Shown here: one piece after another, positions 9,015 to 16,878 of the stretch
Numbering within the stretch: the stretch's first letter is position 1
Layout of the letters: every line of letters begins with the position of its first letter
Source of the DNA: Algoriphagus iocasae
GTDB lineage: Bacteria; Bacteroidota; Bacteroidia; Cytophagales; Cyclobacteriaceae
Length of the DNA: 64,000 bases
Direction of reading: 5' to 3'
NCBI RefSeq assembly: GCF_014206875.1
Contig: NZ_JACIJO010000002.1
Coordinates: forward strand, 1,230,006 to 1,294,005
Notes under the pieces: model-generated
Told to the model about the DNA's origin: nothing
Seen by the model: only the letters and a program-made list of their open reading frames with translations
Databases searched by the model: none
Made by a program: the position numbers and the translations under genes

Positions 9015-9944
9015 ATGAAAAATCAAAGTGCATTACCAATGAGGGATTTGGAGATTTTCGGAATCGTCAAAGACGGAAATTTTACCATTCCGGAAAAAGA
9101 AGTCCATGCCTTGAAAAATGGGAAAATGACTGATATCGTCGAATTGAAAGATTTGAAGGGGAAAGAGATCCAGATAGATAAGCTGCCGGCAAGACTTTCC
9201 ATAGTTCGAGGAGAAGATGGGAACCCGTCCTTACGAATTGATCCTGTCTATAGAGAAGCGAACCCTCATCCAGATTTGAGCGAATCAGAACGAAATCAAT
9301 TGGTCAAGAAGAAATTGGCAAACTTGAAGAAAAGCTACGTGGATAAGGATGGGAATATTCAGTCAGAAATCATAGAGTACGATCATCGAACCAAGCAATT
9401 TCTGTCTTACAATCCCAGGGATATTACAGCTCATCAAGAGGTCAATGGGGAAGCGCTTAGTCCGCAGCAAAAAAAGAAATACAAGGAAGGAGAAGTCGTG
9501 GCATTAGGAGACGGTACCGAATTTCAACTTTCACCTTCTGCACCCAAAGGCATTCGGTCCAACAATCGGGGTTTAGTCCTATCGGTATTGCTTGATGGAG
9601 GGATATCTTACTTGCTGATCACAGGTGTGCAAAAGATGTTGGGTAAGGAAAGCCAGGAAGAAAAGGCTTATAGTAAAGGCTATTTGCAAGCTGTCAAACA
9701 GGTTCAAAAACAAGTAGAACGTAGAATTTCCAGAAATCCTAATGACAAAGATGCAGTCCGTGACTTAAACAATATCAAGGAGGAATATTCCAAAATTTCC
9801 GCTGATGATAATCTCCCAAAAGAAGTCCGAGATGATTTTGATATCAACAAAATCAAGCGGCTAAACAGTATCGACACTGAAGAAGGAAGAAATCCAAGAA
9901 AGAAAAGTGGAGAGCAAGACAATGACCAGGAACGGGACATTTGA
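9015..9944 (+). CDS. DUF3945/DUF4099-like conjugative element protein
   Basis: A 309-residue cytoplasmic protein. The N-terminus (MRDLEIFGIVKDGNF then LKNGKMTDIVELKDL) and the middle region (KEGEVVALGDGTEFQLSPSA) look like the DUF4099 and DUF3945 modules found in Bacteroidetes conjugative elements, often next to topoisomerase or primase genes. The C-terminal third is charged and helical (SKGYLQAVKQVQKQVERRI) after one hydrophobic stretch near residue 190. The biochemical role is unknown. It lies 4 nt after the M23 gene and overlaps the next gene by 23 nt. The family call is by eye. Confidence 0.65.
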   Translation: MKNQSALPMRDLEIFGIVKDGNFTIPEKEVHALKNGKMTDIVELKDLKGKEIQIDKLPARLSIVRGEDGNPSLRIDPVYREANPHPDLSESERNQLVKKKLANLKKSYVDKDGNIQSEIIEYDHRTKQFLSYNPRDITAHQEVNGEALSPQQKKKYKEGEVVALGDGTEFQLSPSAPKGIRSNNRGLVLSVLLDGGISYLLITGVQKMLGKESQEEKAYSKGYLQAVKQVQKQVERRISRNPNDKDAVRDLNNIKEEYSKISADDNLPKEVRDDFDINKIKRLNSIDTEEGRNPRKKSGEQDNDQERDI

Positions 9945-10581
9945 TATTTTGACTTACAAGGGCGTTGAAAAGGATATTCAGCGCCTTTTTTCCATGCATG
10001 CCGTTCAAGATGAGAATGGGCAGGTCCTATTTGATTTTTTTGATCAAAACGGTAAGCTTGTCGATCAAGAGGTTCTCAGTCTTTATCATAATAAACGAGC
10101 TTCCTATGGGATTTCAAGTCTAAATTTTTCCGAGACCACACGCTCGGTTTTTGTCTCGGATTCCTATGCTTCCTTGATTTTTTTTACCAACCAGTTTAGG
10201 GCTAGGATTTCATTTGAGGAGGCGGGTTTTATGGTTGTGGGTGCAGCTTTTGATGAGTGCCTTTTGAAAAAATCATTCGAGGAAATCGCCAAAAGAGCCA
10301 AAATCAATACGGTATTCGGTTCATCGGTTTTGGGTAGAGTGATGGATTGCAAAGTTCAGGACTTAATCCATGATCGATATTGTTCCTACCGTTTGAGCAA
10401 TGATCTTGTTAAGTTCGAAAATGCGAAGAAAGTTTCTTCAGAATCCATTCAATCATTTTCGCTACGAACCTATTGCATATCGCAAGGAGTGAGGCAAACA
10501 GTACGGACTTTCAAGCCCAAAAAGAAAGCAGTTGAGTCTTTTTACGGACTCAATCAACAGGCTTGGGATGTGGTTAAATAA
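9922..10581 (+). CDS. Hypothetical element protein, possibly Toprim-like
   Basis: A 219-residue protein. I chose the ATG at 9922 over the in-frame GTG at 9907 because a GGAGAG ribosome-binding-like stretch lies about 10 nt upstream. The central part (SVFVSDSYASLIFF, then EAGFMVVGAAFDE) recalls the strand pattern of Toprim domains of DUF3991-type element proteins. The usual first acidic residue (ES-DA) is not kept, so it could be a degenerate or unrelated fold. It ends the run of closely spaced transfer-operon genes. Confidence 0.55.
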   Translation: MTRNGTFDILTYKGVEKDIQRLFSMHAVQDENGQVLFDFFDQNGKLVDQEVLSLYHNKRASYGISSLNFSETTRSVFVSDSYASLIFFTNQFRARISFEEAGFMVVGAAFDECLLKKSFEEIAKRAKINTVFGSSVLGRVMDCKVQDLIHDRYCSYRLSNDLVKFENAKKVSSESIQSFSLRTYCISQGVRQTVRTFKPKKKAVESFYGLNQQAWDVVK

Positions 10582-10638
10582 TATGGTTTTGCTATATTTA
10601 GCAATCAGCATCCTTACGATTACTAAACCAATTCCACA

Positions 10639-11133
10639 ATGAAAAAACTGAATTACCTTTTACTTTTTGTTCTTGCCAGCCTATTCTTCGCCTGTTCCTC
10701 CGAAGATGAAGAACCCAAATTGGTGGAAAAAGACGTGACCATTGAAGTCGAAATGGGAGGAGATTATTCTGATTACCTGGTGACTTTTACAGTTCATACC
10801 ATGCTGAGCGGCACATCCACTTTTGTCACTCCCCAATTGATTGAACCTTCTGCTTTGGAGTGGACTCAGATAATTGAACAAGGGAATTCTTACACCGTTA
10901 CGTATGAACCTTCAGCGAGTTCTCTTGAGGTTCAATCCACTTCCGATATCCACAGCTTGGGATTTGTATTTAATGCTGTTCCATTGGATAGAAATACTGA
11001 TGATACGTTTGATCTGATGTCTGCTAGTATTCGAGTTTTGGCAGATGGAGAAGTATATAGAGAATACGATTATGAGGCATTGCCCTCAGATCAGACTTCT
11101 GTTCCTTTGGCAGATGAGATCAATATTGATTGA
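10639..11133 (+). CDS. Small lipoprotein of unknown function
   Basis: A 164-residue protein with a lipoprotein signal: hydrophobic core residues 5-17 and lipobox FFACSS, so Cys19 would be lipidated. The acidic SSEDEEP stretch after the Cys resembles surface-export signals of Bacteroidota lipoproteins. The mature part is acidic and beta-rich. It stands alone, 57 nt after the previous gene, and the last residues are polar. No family recognised. Confidence 0.65.
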   Translation: MKKLNYLLLFVLASLFFACSSEDEEPKLVEKDVTIEVEMGGDYSDYLVTFTVHTMLSGTSTFVTPQLIEPSALEWTQIIEQGNSYTVTYEPSASSLEVQSTSDIHSLGFVFNAVPLDRNTDDTFDLMSASIRVLADGEVYREYDYEALPSDQTSVPLADEINID

Positions 11134-11387
11134 TTTAGCTACGAGGCATATTTTCCATTCAACTGCCTTTCATGTCGATGAATTCTAATGCCCCATTCTG
11201 GTTTTATCCAATTGTATGCACAAAGGTCGAACTGCCTGTCAGTTTCAAAAAATTGGAGCTTCTAGCAGAATTTTTCAAAAAACAGGGTTTCCTACGGACT
11301 ACCTCCCAGTTTTTAACTTCTAATTTTTGATCACTTTCCAGACCGTCCTAAATGACCTGCATAAATTTTAACTAAAACCAAAATACT
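11134..11387 (+). other. Intergenic leader with conserved hairpin core
   Basis: No gene is seen. At 11278-11287 and 11305-11314 there are arms AAAAACAGGG and CCCAGTTTTT, nine of ten pairs complementary. They enclose a 19-nt core, TTTCCTACGGACTACCTCC (11288-11306, overlapping the second arm by two bases). The same core, with one change, recurs at 16603-16621 inside a different stem. The hairpin ends 73 nt before the ATG of the small gene at 11388, so a regulatory leader is possible. Confidence 0.45.
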
Positions 11388-11609
11388 ATGGCATTCTCAA
11401 AAAAGTACATCGGAAAAGGCAAGAAAGTCGAAAACATGGAAATAGTCGAAGTAAGCCTCAACATGGCTGAACTTCAAAACCACAGCTTCGAATACGAAGG
11501 AGAAACCTACGTCAAATTCAACGTCGCTGAGCTGAAAGAACCAGATCAGTTCGGGAAAACTCACACGGTTTATGTTTCTGTCAAAGAGCCAGAATCGGAA
11601 GAGTCTTGA
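11388..11609 (+). CDS. Small conserved element protein of unknown function
   Basis: A 73-residue soluble, charged protein (MAFSKKYIGKGKKVENMEI...). It has no membrane segment and its strand pattern suggests a small beta domain (FEYEGETYVKFNVAEL, TVYVSVKEP). A strong terminator follows directly, and a conserved hairpin precedes it, so it is probably a separate, well-expressed transcript. Similar small proteins are common in Bacteroidetes conjugative elements, but I cannot name a function. Confidence 0.65.
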   Translation: MAFSKKYIGKGKKVENMEIVEVSLNMAELQNHSFEYEGETYVKFNVAELKEPDQFGKTHTVYVSVKEPESEES

Positions 11610-11611
11610 TC

Positions 11612-11636
11612 AAAAGCCCTTCGGGGCTTTTATTTA
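11612..11636 (+). terminator. Rho-independent terminator
   Basis: Perfect stem AAAAGCCC/GGGGCTTTT with a TTC loop, followed by T-rich sequence, starting 3 nt after the stop of the small gene at 11388-11609. Confidence 0.85.
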
Positions 11637-11741
11637 TCTGAGAATTCTAATATATAAAAACGAATTTTCGAGAAAACTATTTAGTTCTAATCGACTTTAA
11701 CCAAACTGGTCTTTCATCAACTTAATACCCAAAATCTTGAA

Positions 11742-11758
11742 TTACTGTAATACAGTAA
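11742..11758. promoter_or_regulatory. Perfect 17-nt palindrome (TTACTGTA-A-TACAGTAA)
   Basis: Two perfect 8-nt half-sites separated by one base, located between the terminator of the + strand unit and the 3' end of the minus-strand islet. It could be a protein-binding site or the end signal of the minus-strand transcript. It has no T-run, so it is not a classical terminator. Confidence 0.35.
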
Positions 11759-11769
11759 CTTGGTAAGTT

Positions 11770-12885
11770 TTATTCAGTATTTTTTACATTTAAGATAATT
11801 TCGAATCTTGATACAAAGGATTCTAACTCTTTGTCAGAGTTGATAGTATAATCAAGACACTGAGGGCATTTTATGTTTTCTTCAAAAAAGTAATATTCTA
11901 AATCTGTTCCTGTAGGGGTGAACTCAAAATTGCATCTTGAACATGTTATTTTATTTTTTTCAAAAATGCTCAGAATTATCTCTAAAATATTAATGTTTGA
12001 TTCATCTTCTCTGAAATCCCTGACCAGAACCATACTTATTAATCGCCTTAATGCTTTAGATTTTCTTAAAGTTTTATGTTCATGATCAGTTAAGTATCTA
12101 AAGTAAAGTTCATCAATCACAGAGGCAGAATACAATAGTAAATAGTAACAGTTGGTATAGAATGCGTGTAAATACTGATCTACATTTGATACTGCATCAA
12201 AAATAAAATTTAAGTCTTTGGCTTCGGTTTGATAGTGCCTATGATTTGTGACCACATGTATTGACTTATTTGTAAGCTCTTGAATTGCACCTTTGAAGGA
12301 CTTATCGTATCTAATATCATAAACCAATGAAGAAAAAATCAAGAGGTTATATTTCATCTTTTTCTTACAATCATCGATTAATTTGAAATGATCTATTTTA
12401 TTTTTACCTCTATCACTTGATGGGTCATACTTGCTAATATCTCCTTCGATATAAAAATTTTCAATAAACCCATTAGGGTCAACTAATAAACGTTCCAAAA
12501 TTGTAAGTTCATCAGTAAATGGCTTTCTTAATAATGCAAAAGCGACAGTGGTTTTGCATTTTTGCGCTGAAGATATTGCTTCATAAACAAAATTGCTAAA
12601 ATCTGATATGACTGCTGAACAGATTTTCTTTGTAATTGTGTCATTTAATTCCCTTCTGAGATTATTATCTAGTAGGAATTTCACAAGGTCATCTTCTGAT
12701 TTAATATCTTCTAAATCTTCCTTACTAAATTTCCCGCTAAAGTCTATTTTCTGAGTTGTAAATTTTTCATAGTCTGAATACCTATACACATCTACAATCT
12801 GGTCATATAAAATTGCACAGATATTATTGATATAGTGAAAGTCCTCAGGTAGAACTGTTTCATCATATTTTTGGATAAATAGCAT
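11770..12885 (-). CDS. Helical protein with C-terminal zinc ribbon, putative defence component
   Basis: A 371-residue soluble protein, AT-rich at the DNA level. Most of it is predicted helical. The segment around residues 105-140 (AFALLRKPFTDELTILERLL) resembles helical bundles of the DUF5677/AbiV kind, by eye only. Near the C-terminus is a clear zinc ribbon: CSRC at residues 315-318 and CPQC at 340-343. The upstream gene on the same strand, an ion-channel-like membrane protein, ends 8 nt before this ATG, so the two form an operon. I do not recognise the family. The islet also holds a putAbiC relic, which suggests phage defence. Confidence 0.6.
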   Translation of the reverse strand: MLFIQKYDETVLPEDFHYINNICAILYDQIVDVYRYSDYEKFTTQKIDFSGKFSKEDLEDIKSEDDLVKFLLDNNLRRELNDTITKKICSAVISDFSNFVYEAISSAQKCKTTVAFALLRKPFTDELTILERLLVDPNGFIENFYIEGDISKYDPSSDRGKNKIDHFKLIDDCKKKMKYNLLIFSSLVYDIRYDKSFKGAIQELTNKSIHVVTNHRHYQTEAKDLNFIFDAVSNVDQYLHAFYTNCYYLLLYSASVIDELYFRYLTDHEHKTLRKSKALRRLISMVLVRDFREDESNINILEIILSIFEKNKITCSRCNFEFTPTGTDLEYYFFEENIKCPQCLDYTINSDKELESFVSRFEIILNVKNTE

Positions 12886-12893
12886 AGTTGTTT

Positions 12894-13472
12894 TTAAGTA
12901 TGATTCTCAATATCACCCTTTTTTCCGTCATTTTTTTCTTCTTCAGAGTCGTAGTCTTCCGGACTTTTTATAAACGAAAGTGTAGCCGTATCTCTATAAT
13001 TGGCAACTAAAATCACAATTGCAATAAACATTACTAGACTATGAAGATAGATCATTGTCTGGCTATATAATGAAGCTGGCTCAATAGGAGAAAATCCCGA
13101 CAGTAAAGTTATACCTGAGCTGAAGAAATAGAGTTGTACAAAGTCATAAAAAAATCCACTGGGCTTTACTCCTGAAAATGTGTTTGGATCTGAGATATAG
13201 ATAGAATGGTAGTATGCAGTAAAGTAAAAGGAGATATAAATCACCATTAAAAAAGTTTTTCCTATAAAGTGTTCGAAGACCTCCTTCTTGGCTAGTGCAC
13301 GTTTAATGCCCTCTGCTTGAAAGGCCAAAAGATATGTCCCTAGATGGGTTACCATAAAGGATATTATTATCAGTCTTGACGAATTGTCCTCACCAATTCT
13401 AAATGGTCCATATGCAATAAGATAGGGTACTATTATCAAAACGAGATGAGGATATAGACGATGTTTTTTCAT
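12894..13472 (-). CDS. Ion-channel-like membrane protein with unusual pore loop
   Basis: A 192-residue protein with four hydrophobic helices (about residues 8-22, 34-52, 68-90 and 139-158) and a cytoplasmic acidic tail (DYDSEEEKNDGKK). Between the last two helices lies a re-entrant-loop-like region, residues 106-130, where TLLSGFSPI stands at the place of the TTVGYGD filter of Ion_trans_2 channels. The fold is thus channel-like, but the K+ signature is absent. It is the first gene of a two-gene operon with the zinc-ribbon protein. In a defence context a pore could kill or arrest the cell by ion leakage; that is inference. Confidence 0.6.
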   Translation of the reverse strand: MKKHRLYPHLVLIIVPYLIAYGPFRIGEDNSSRLIIISFMVTHLGTYLLAFQAEGIKRALAKKEVFEHFIGKTFLMVIYISFYFTAYYHSIYISDPNTFSGVKPSGFFYDFVQLYFFSSGITLLSGFSPIEPASLYSQTMIYLHSLVMFIAIVILVANYRDTATLSFIKSPEDYDSEEEKNDGKKGDIENHT

Positions 13473-13587
13473 ATGTTTTTATGATGGCGGTAGGGTAGAA
13501 AAAATTAGCGCTATCAATTTTTCAGAAGATTTTGATTTTTCTTTAGAGAATATTCCTAGCGAGGATGAAATGATGATTCTGGGACTG

Positions 13588-14568
13588 TTAATTATCAATA
13601 AGTAAGTTTAAGTGGTTCCTGGATAATAAATGCTTTGGCGAGACGGACTGAAATAGTCTAACCTCTTTTATAATGTCTAGTTTTTCAAAGGGCCTAAACG
13701 CATATAGCCAATAAAAACAATATATTCTTTCATACTTTCCCATTAGAGCTTCAAGCACATGAAGTTCATTTTTCAAATTTGATTGTATTGAAAAATCAAT
13801 GATAATCGGAAGAATTCGCAAGTAAGCTCCAATCGACTTTTCGTCCGATATTGCTCTGATAAGAAATGAAAGTTCTTCGACGGATGAATTGTCAAAAGTG
13901 AAATCTTCTCTTTTTGGTAAATAATGGTAATTATTCCTTTCTAGGAAATCAGGAGGTATGGTTTATTTCCAGTGGTTTATAGACCATTCTTCTAGGTAGT
14001 ATAATATGTTTTCGAAGGCAATATCTTCCTTAATCGATTTTATTTTCGGTTTGTATTTAGAAATATCAGAAGCAGGGTATTTTCGAGTCTCTGCCTCGAA
14101 ATGTGCAAGTTCGCGGTGATAGTCTATAAGATTGTGGTAAGAAACTTGTGACTTTGTTAGAGTATAGGTGTCGAGTAGTTTGAAAAATGTGTTTTTGATT
14201 TGCGTCTCGGAATTGAATTTATTTTGTAATTCCAATTGCTCCTTTTGACCTTTGATTTCCACTCTTGTGTCTTTGAGCTCCTGACGATTCATTTCCAATT
14301 CTTCCTGTTGCATTAGAATTTGGAGTTGCTGGCCTAGGAAACCAACATATACAAATGCTAGTGCTGCAAAAGAAGCGAATGTTCCCGAAGTTCCACCTAT
14401 AAAATCTCCAAGTTCATTCTCTCGGAAAAAGGAGTGACTTTGGAATACTTGGAAACCTGCCCAGATTAATGGGATAAGTGCCGCTACAGCAGAAATTCCA
14501 CCAATCCATGTGAATAAGGTAATGCGTGTCTGAAGTTTCCTTTTTCTTGGTTCTAAATTCATCCTCAA
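13588..14568 (-). pseudogene. putAbiC-type abortive infection gene broken by one in-frame TAA
   Basis: Residues 1-201 (13963-14568) have the putAbiC layout: two membrane helices (about 19-42 and 59-81, the second after GDFIGGTSGTF), then a long coiled coil with QEELEMNRQELKDTRVEIKG. Translation ends INHWK-TAA at 13963-13965. Beyond the stop the same frame stays open for another 124 codons (TIPPDFLERNNYHYLPKRED...) to the stop at 13588, including GAYLRILPIIIDFSIQS, which fits the family's C-terminal part. A single nonsense change, rather than a frameshift, thus splits a gene of about 326 codons. It may be a pseudogene, a sequencing error or a truncated functional form. Confidence 0.7.
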
Positions 14569-14967
14569 AATCTACCGAATTCCATTTAAACTAAAAATTT
14601 TTCGATACTCTGACTTATCCATTCTCATTCTATTCAAATTTTGAGTTATCATCCATACAATAATGGAAGAAATTCATCACTCATTTCTGAAGCCGCCAAT
14701 AGATTACCTCATAAACACGGTCTGCCCAAAACCTCTCATTTATTCCCTATCCATTTGGTCTCGATAGTTCAAAAGCTAGAAGATAGTAAGAGTTTTTTGC
14801 ATCTAGAATTCCTCAGAAAGTTAGTCCTTTGGGCTCTGGGTGACCGTAAGCTTCCGACATAAAGCCGCTTGCTGTGCTGCGCTTTTTATTCCTTTGCCTT
14901 TCGGTCTTTGTCGCCCACGGCCTGATGAAGCTTCATAATTCATTGTTCCACAAAAACGAAAAAGATT
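14569..14967. other. Gene-free stretch before radC-like gene
   Basis: About 400 bp between the divergent putAbiC relic and the RadC-like gene. An open frame from a TTG at 14641 to 14862 gives a 73-residue product without recognisable features. An imperfect terminator-like hairpin (AAAGC-C-GC paired with GCGCTTT, then a T-run) lies at 14861-14887. Nothing else is evident. Confidence 0.3.
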
Positions 14968-15438
14968 ATGGAGACTACAGAAAGAAAAATTGATTTGTTT
15001 GAAGTAGCTGAGATTAAGCTGAGCTATAGTGCTAAAGTAAAAAACTCACTTCGTCCTAAAGTGGGTTCGTCCAGACAAGTATATGAAGTATTTGCCCAAG
15101 CCTGGGAAGAAGATAGAATTGAGTTTGTTGAAGACTTTAAAGTAATGCTGCTATCCAGAGCCAATCGAGTGCTGGGAATTGTAACCATTAGCTCTGGAGG
15201 CACAGCCGGAACCGTAGTTGATGTAAAACTGGTCTATGCAGCTGCCATTAAAAGTGCTGCCCAATCAATCGTGCTTGCCCACAATCATCCCTCTGGAAAT
15301 TTACTGCCATCAGAACAGGATAAAAGATTGACTCAGAGAATCAAGCAAGCTGGAAATATTCTGGATATTCCAGTGTTGGATCATTTGATCATGACATCAG
15401 AGGGATATTATTCCTTTGCTGATGAGGGAGAGCTTTAG
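14968..15438 (+). CDS. RadC-like JAMM domain protein
   Basis: A 156-residue protein made almost entirely of the RadC (DUF2466, JAB1/MPN) domain. The JAMM metal motif is complete: H105-N-H107 in AHNHPSGN, S115 and D118. The upstream glutamate is probably one of those in VEDFKVMLLSRAN. It lacks the N-terminal helix-hairpin-helix part of chromosomal RadC (normally about 220 residues), which is usual for element-borne copies. Such genes commonly accompany antirestriction genes in conjugative elements. A terminator overlaps its stop codon. Confidence 0.88.
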   Translation: METTERKIDLFEVAEIKLSYSAKVKNSLRPKVGSSRQVYEVFAQAWEEDRIEFVEDFKVMLLSRANRVLGIVTISSGGTAGTVVDVKLVYAAAIKSAAQSIVLAHNHPSGNLLPSEQDKRLTQRIKQAGNILDIPVLDHLIMTSEGYYSFADEGEL

Positions 15439-15450
15439 GGCTCTCTTTTT
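15428..15450 (+). terminator. Terminator overlapping the radC-like stop codon
   Basis: Stem GAGAGC/GCTCTC with a 6-nt loop that contains the TAG stop, followed by TTTTT. Confidence 0.8.
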
Positions 15451-15511
15451 ACTTCATAAATGGGCGAGTTATTGGAAAACACAGCTAATGGAAGTTGCCG
15501 TAAATAACCAA

Positions 15512-16078
15512 TCAATTTAAGAGGCCTGGATCAATGGGCTTTTCCTGACCTGAAGCGAGATAATTTGTAAGAATTTTTTCCATTTCCTTCCTCGGTTTGG
15601 TTATGTTGGTGTATTTGGAAACACCGTCCAGACTGAAGATACTGTCGTTTAGGTAGGCGTTAATTTGGGCTAGGCTTCGATAGAATGCTCCGTCCAGATG
15701 GCATTCAAGAGTGAACATAATCTGGTTTATGTATCCCAAGGCACTGCGATCTCCATCTGTGGAGTGGAATCTAATTTCGTCCAAGAGCCAATTGACTTGT
15801 TCTTGAGTTGCATTGATTCCATCGACCGTTAGCTGTAGTTGAAGCTCTTGGCTGATTTTCTCACGAATGTTTGGAAGATCTTTGGCAGTGAGGTTTTCCA
15901 GTATCAGAGAATAGTGGGTTTTGGGGTTGTATAGCAACCAGTTTTTCCTTCGGTTGACATAAAATACCGTAGCATTCCATTTTCCCAAGATCGCTGTATT
16001 CTCATCACCAACCGAAGGCGTGATATCCTTTTGGATCAATTTCTCTAGCTTTTTGCTGACGTGGATAGGAGTGGACAT
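15512..16078 (-). CDS. DUF6933-like protein
   Basis: A 188-residue soluble protein. The N-terminal part resembles the DUF6933 pattern: a short VSKKLEKLIQ helix, then GKWNATVFYVNRRKNWLLYN, then a helical body with the E-x-x-x-H type stretch LECHLDG near residue 128. No catalytic motif is seen. It is convergent with the RadC-like gene and leads back toward a long non-coding stretch that may carry its promoter. Function unknown; such genes are common on Bacteroidota mobile elements. Confidence 0.6.
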   Translation of the reverse strand: MSTPIHVSKKLEKLIQKDITPSVGDENTAILGKWNATVFYVNRRKNWLLYNPKTHYSLILENLTAKDLPNIREKISQELQLQLTVDGINATQEQVNWLLDEIRFHSTDGDRSALGYINQIMFTLECHLDGAFYRSLAQINAYLNDSIFSLDGVSKYTNITKPRKEMEKILTNYLASGQEKPIDPGLLN

Positions 16079-16878
16079 GGTTATGAATTTGAAGTGTAAA
16101 GGTGGGGATTTTTAAGAATACTATCGATTTATAGGGGCTTCCTTTCGGTCAGGCTATCCGCTCTCAATCTTTCTCTGTGAGCCCCAGGCCTTCGCTGAGA
16201 AAGGATTTCCACTTCTATCCCTAAGCCTATTCTTCGTTTCGCTCACTCCCTCTATTCAGATTCTTTCACGACATTTTTTAAATGAATGCTCCTTACTCCT
16301 CATTTCCGGAGAGAGCTTTCACTCCCCAAGGCTACCGCTTCACTTCACTCAGCCTTTACTCATTTCCCGTCAAGCCTGTTAATTGGGAAGTCCTATTGGT
16401 GAAGCAGTAGCCCAAGCCTCCTTTTGGGGGGCAAGCCGTTGTCCGCTTTTCTTTTCGAACGTCAGGGAGCGTTTTTCTTCCAAGCGGGTTGTCTGATCCG
16501 TTCCGGGTTTTTACTGGCGTTAAGTCCGCCCAATCAAGCAAAGATGAAAACCAGAATCTGGGATCGTCAAAAATTCGCTTCGCCCTGATGTGAAAAAGAC
16601 TGTTTCCTACGGACTGCCTCCGACTTTTTCATTCAGGTTTTTGCCATGCCCAGAACCCAGTTTTCCATAGACGCTTGTCGGTCGGTACCTCAACACCAGT
16701 GGATAAAAAAAATGTCACTTCTCAGTCAAATATCCCCGCTCTCCCAAAAAAACAATGCTGTCCTGACTTTCGGGAAAAGCTCAGTAGTTGTCGGGTCGAG
16801 TTTCCTAACATCCTTGGATATGAGTGTGGATGCTTTGGCTAGGACAAATTCCTTTTTATCACTTAAAAATCAATCAAA
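16079..16878. other. 800-bp non-coding island upstream of ardC
   Basis: This stretch is GC-richer than its neighbours and has no convincing gene. It holds many short inverted motifs (for example CCCAGGCCTTCGCTGAG and TGAAGCAGTAGCCC with local complements) and a clear hairpin at 16592-16630: GAAAAAG/CTTTTTC around the 19-nt core TTTCCTACGGACTGCCTCC (16603-16621), shared with 11288-11306. A 78-codon frame from 16646 overlaps the ardC start by ATGA, but its product looks like read-through of non-coding DNA. A structured RNA, leader or transfer origin is possible but unproven. Confidence 0.4.

Noticed and set aside
14641..14862. 73-codon open frame on the + strand with TTG start
   Set aside because: Weak start, no ribosome-binding-like sequence, no recognisable motif, and it lies in a gene-free gap. 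A terminator-like hairpin after it is the only support.
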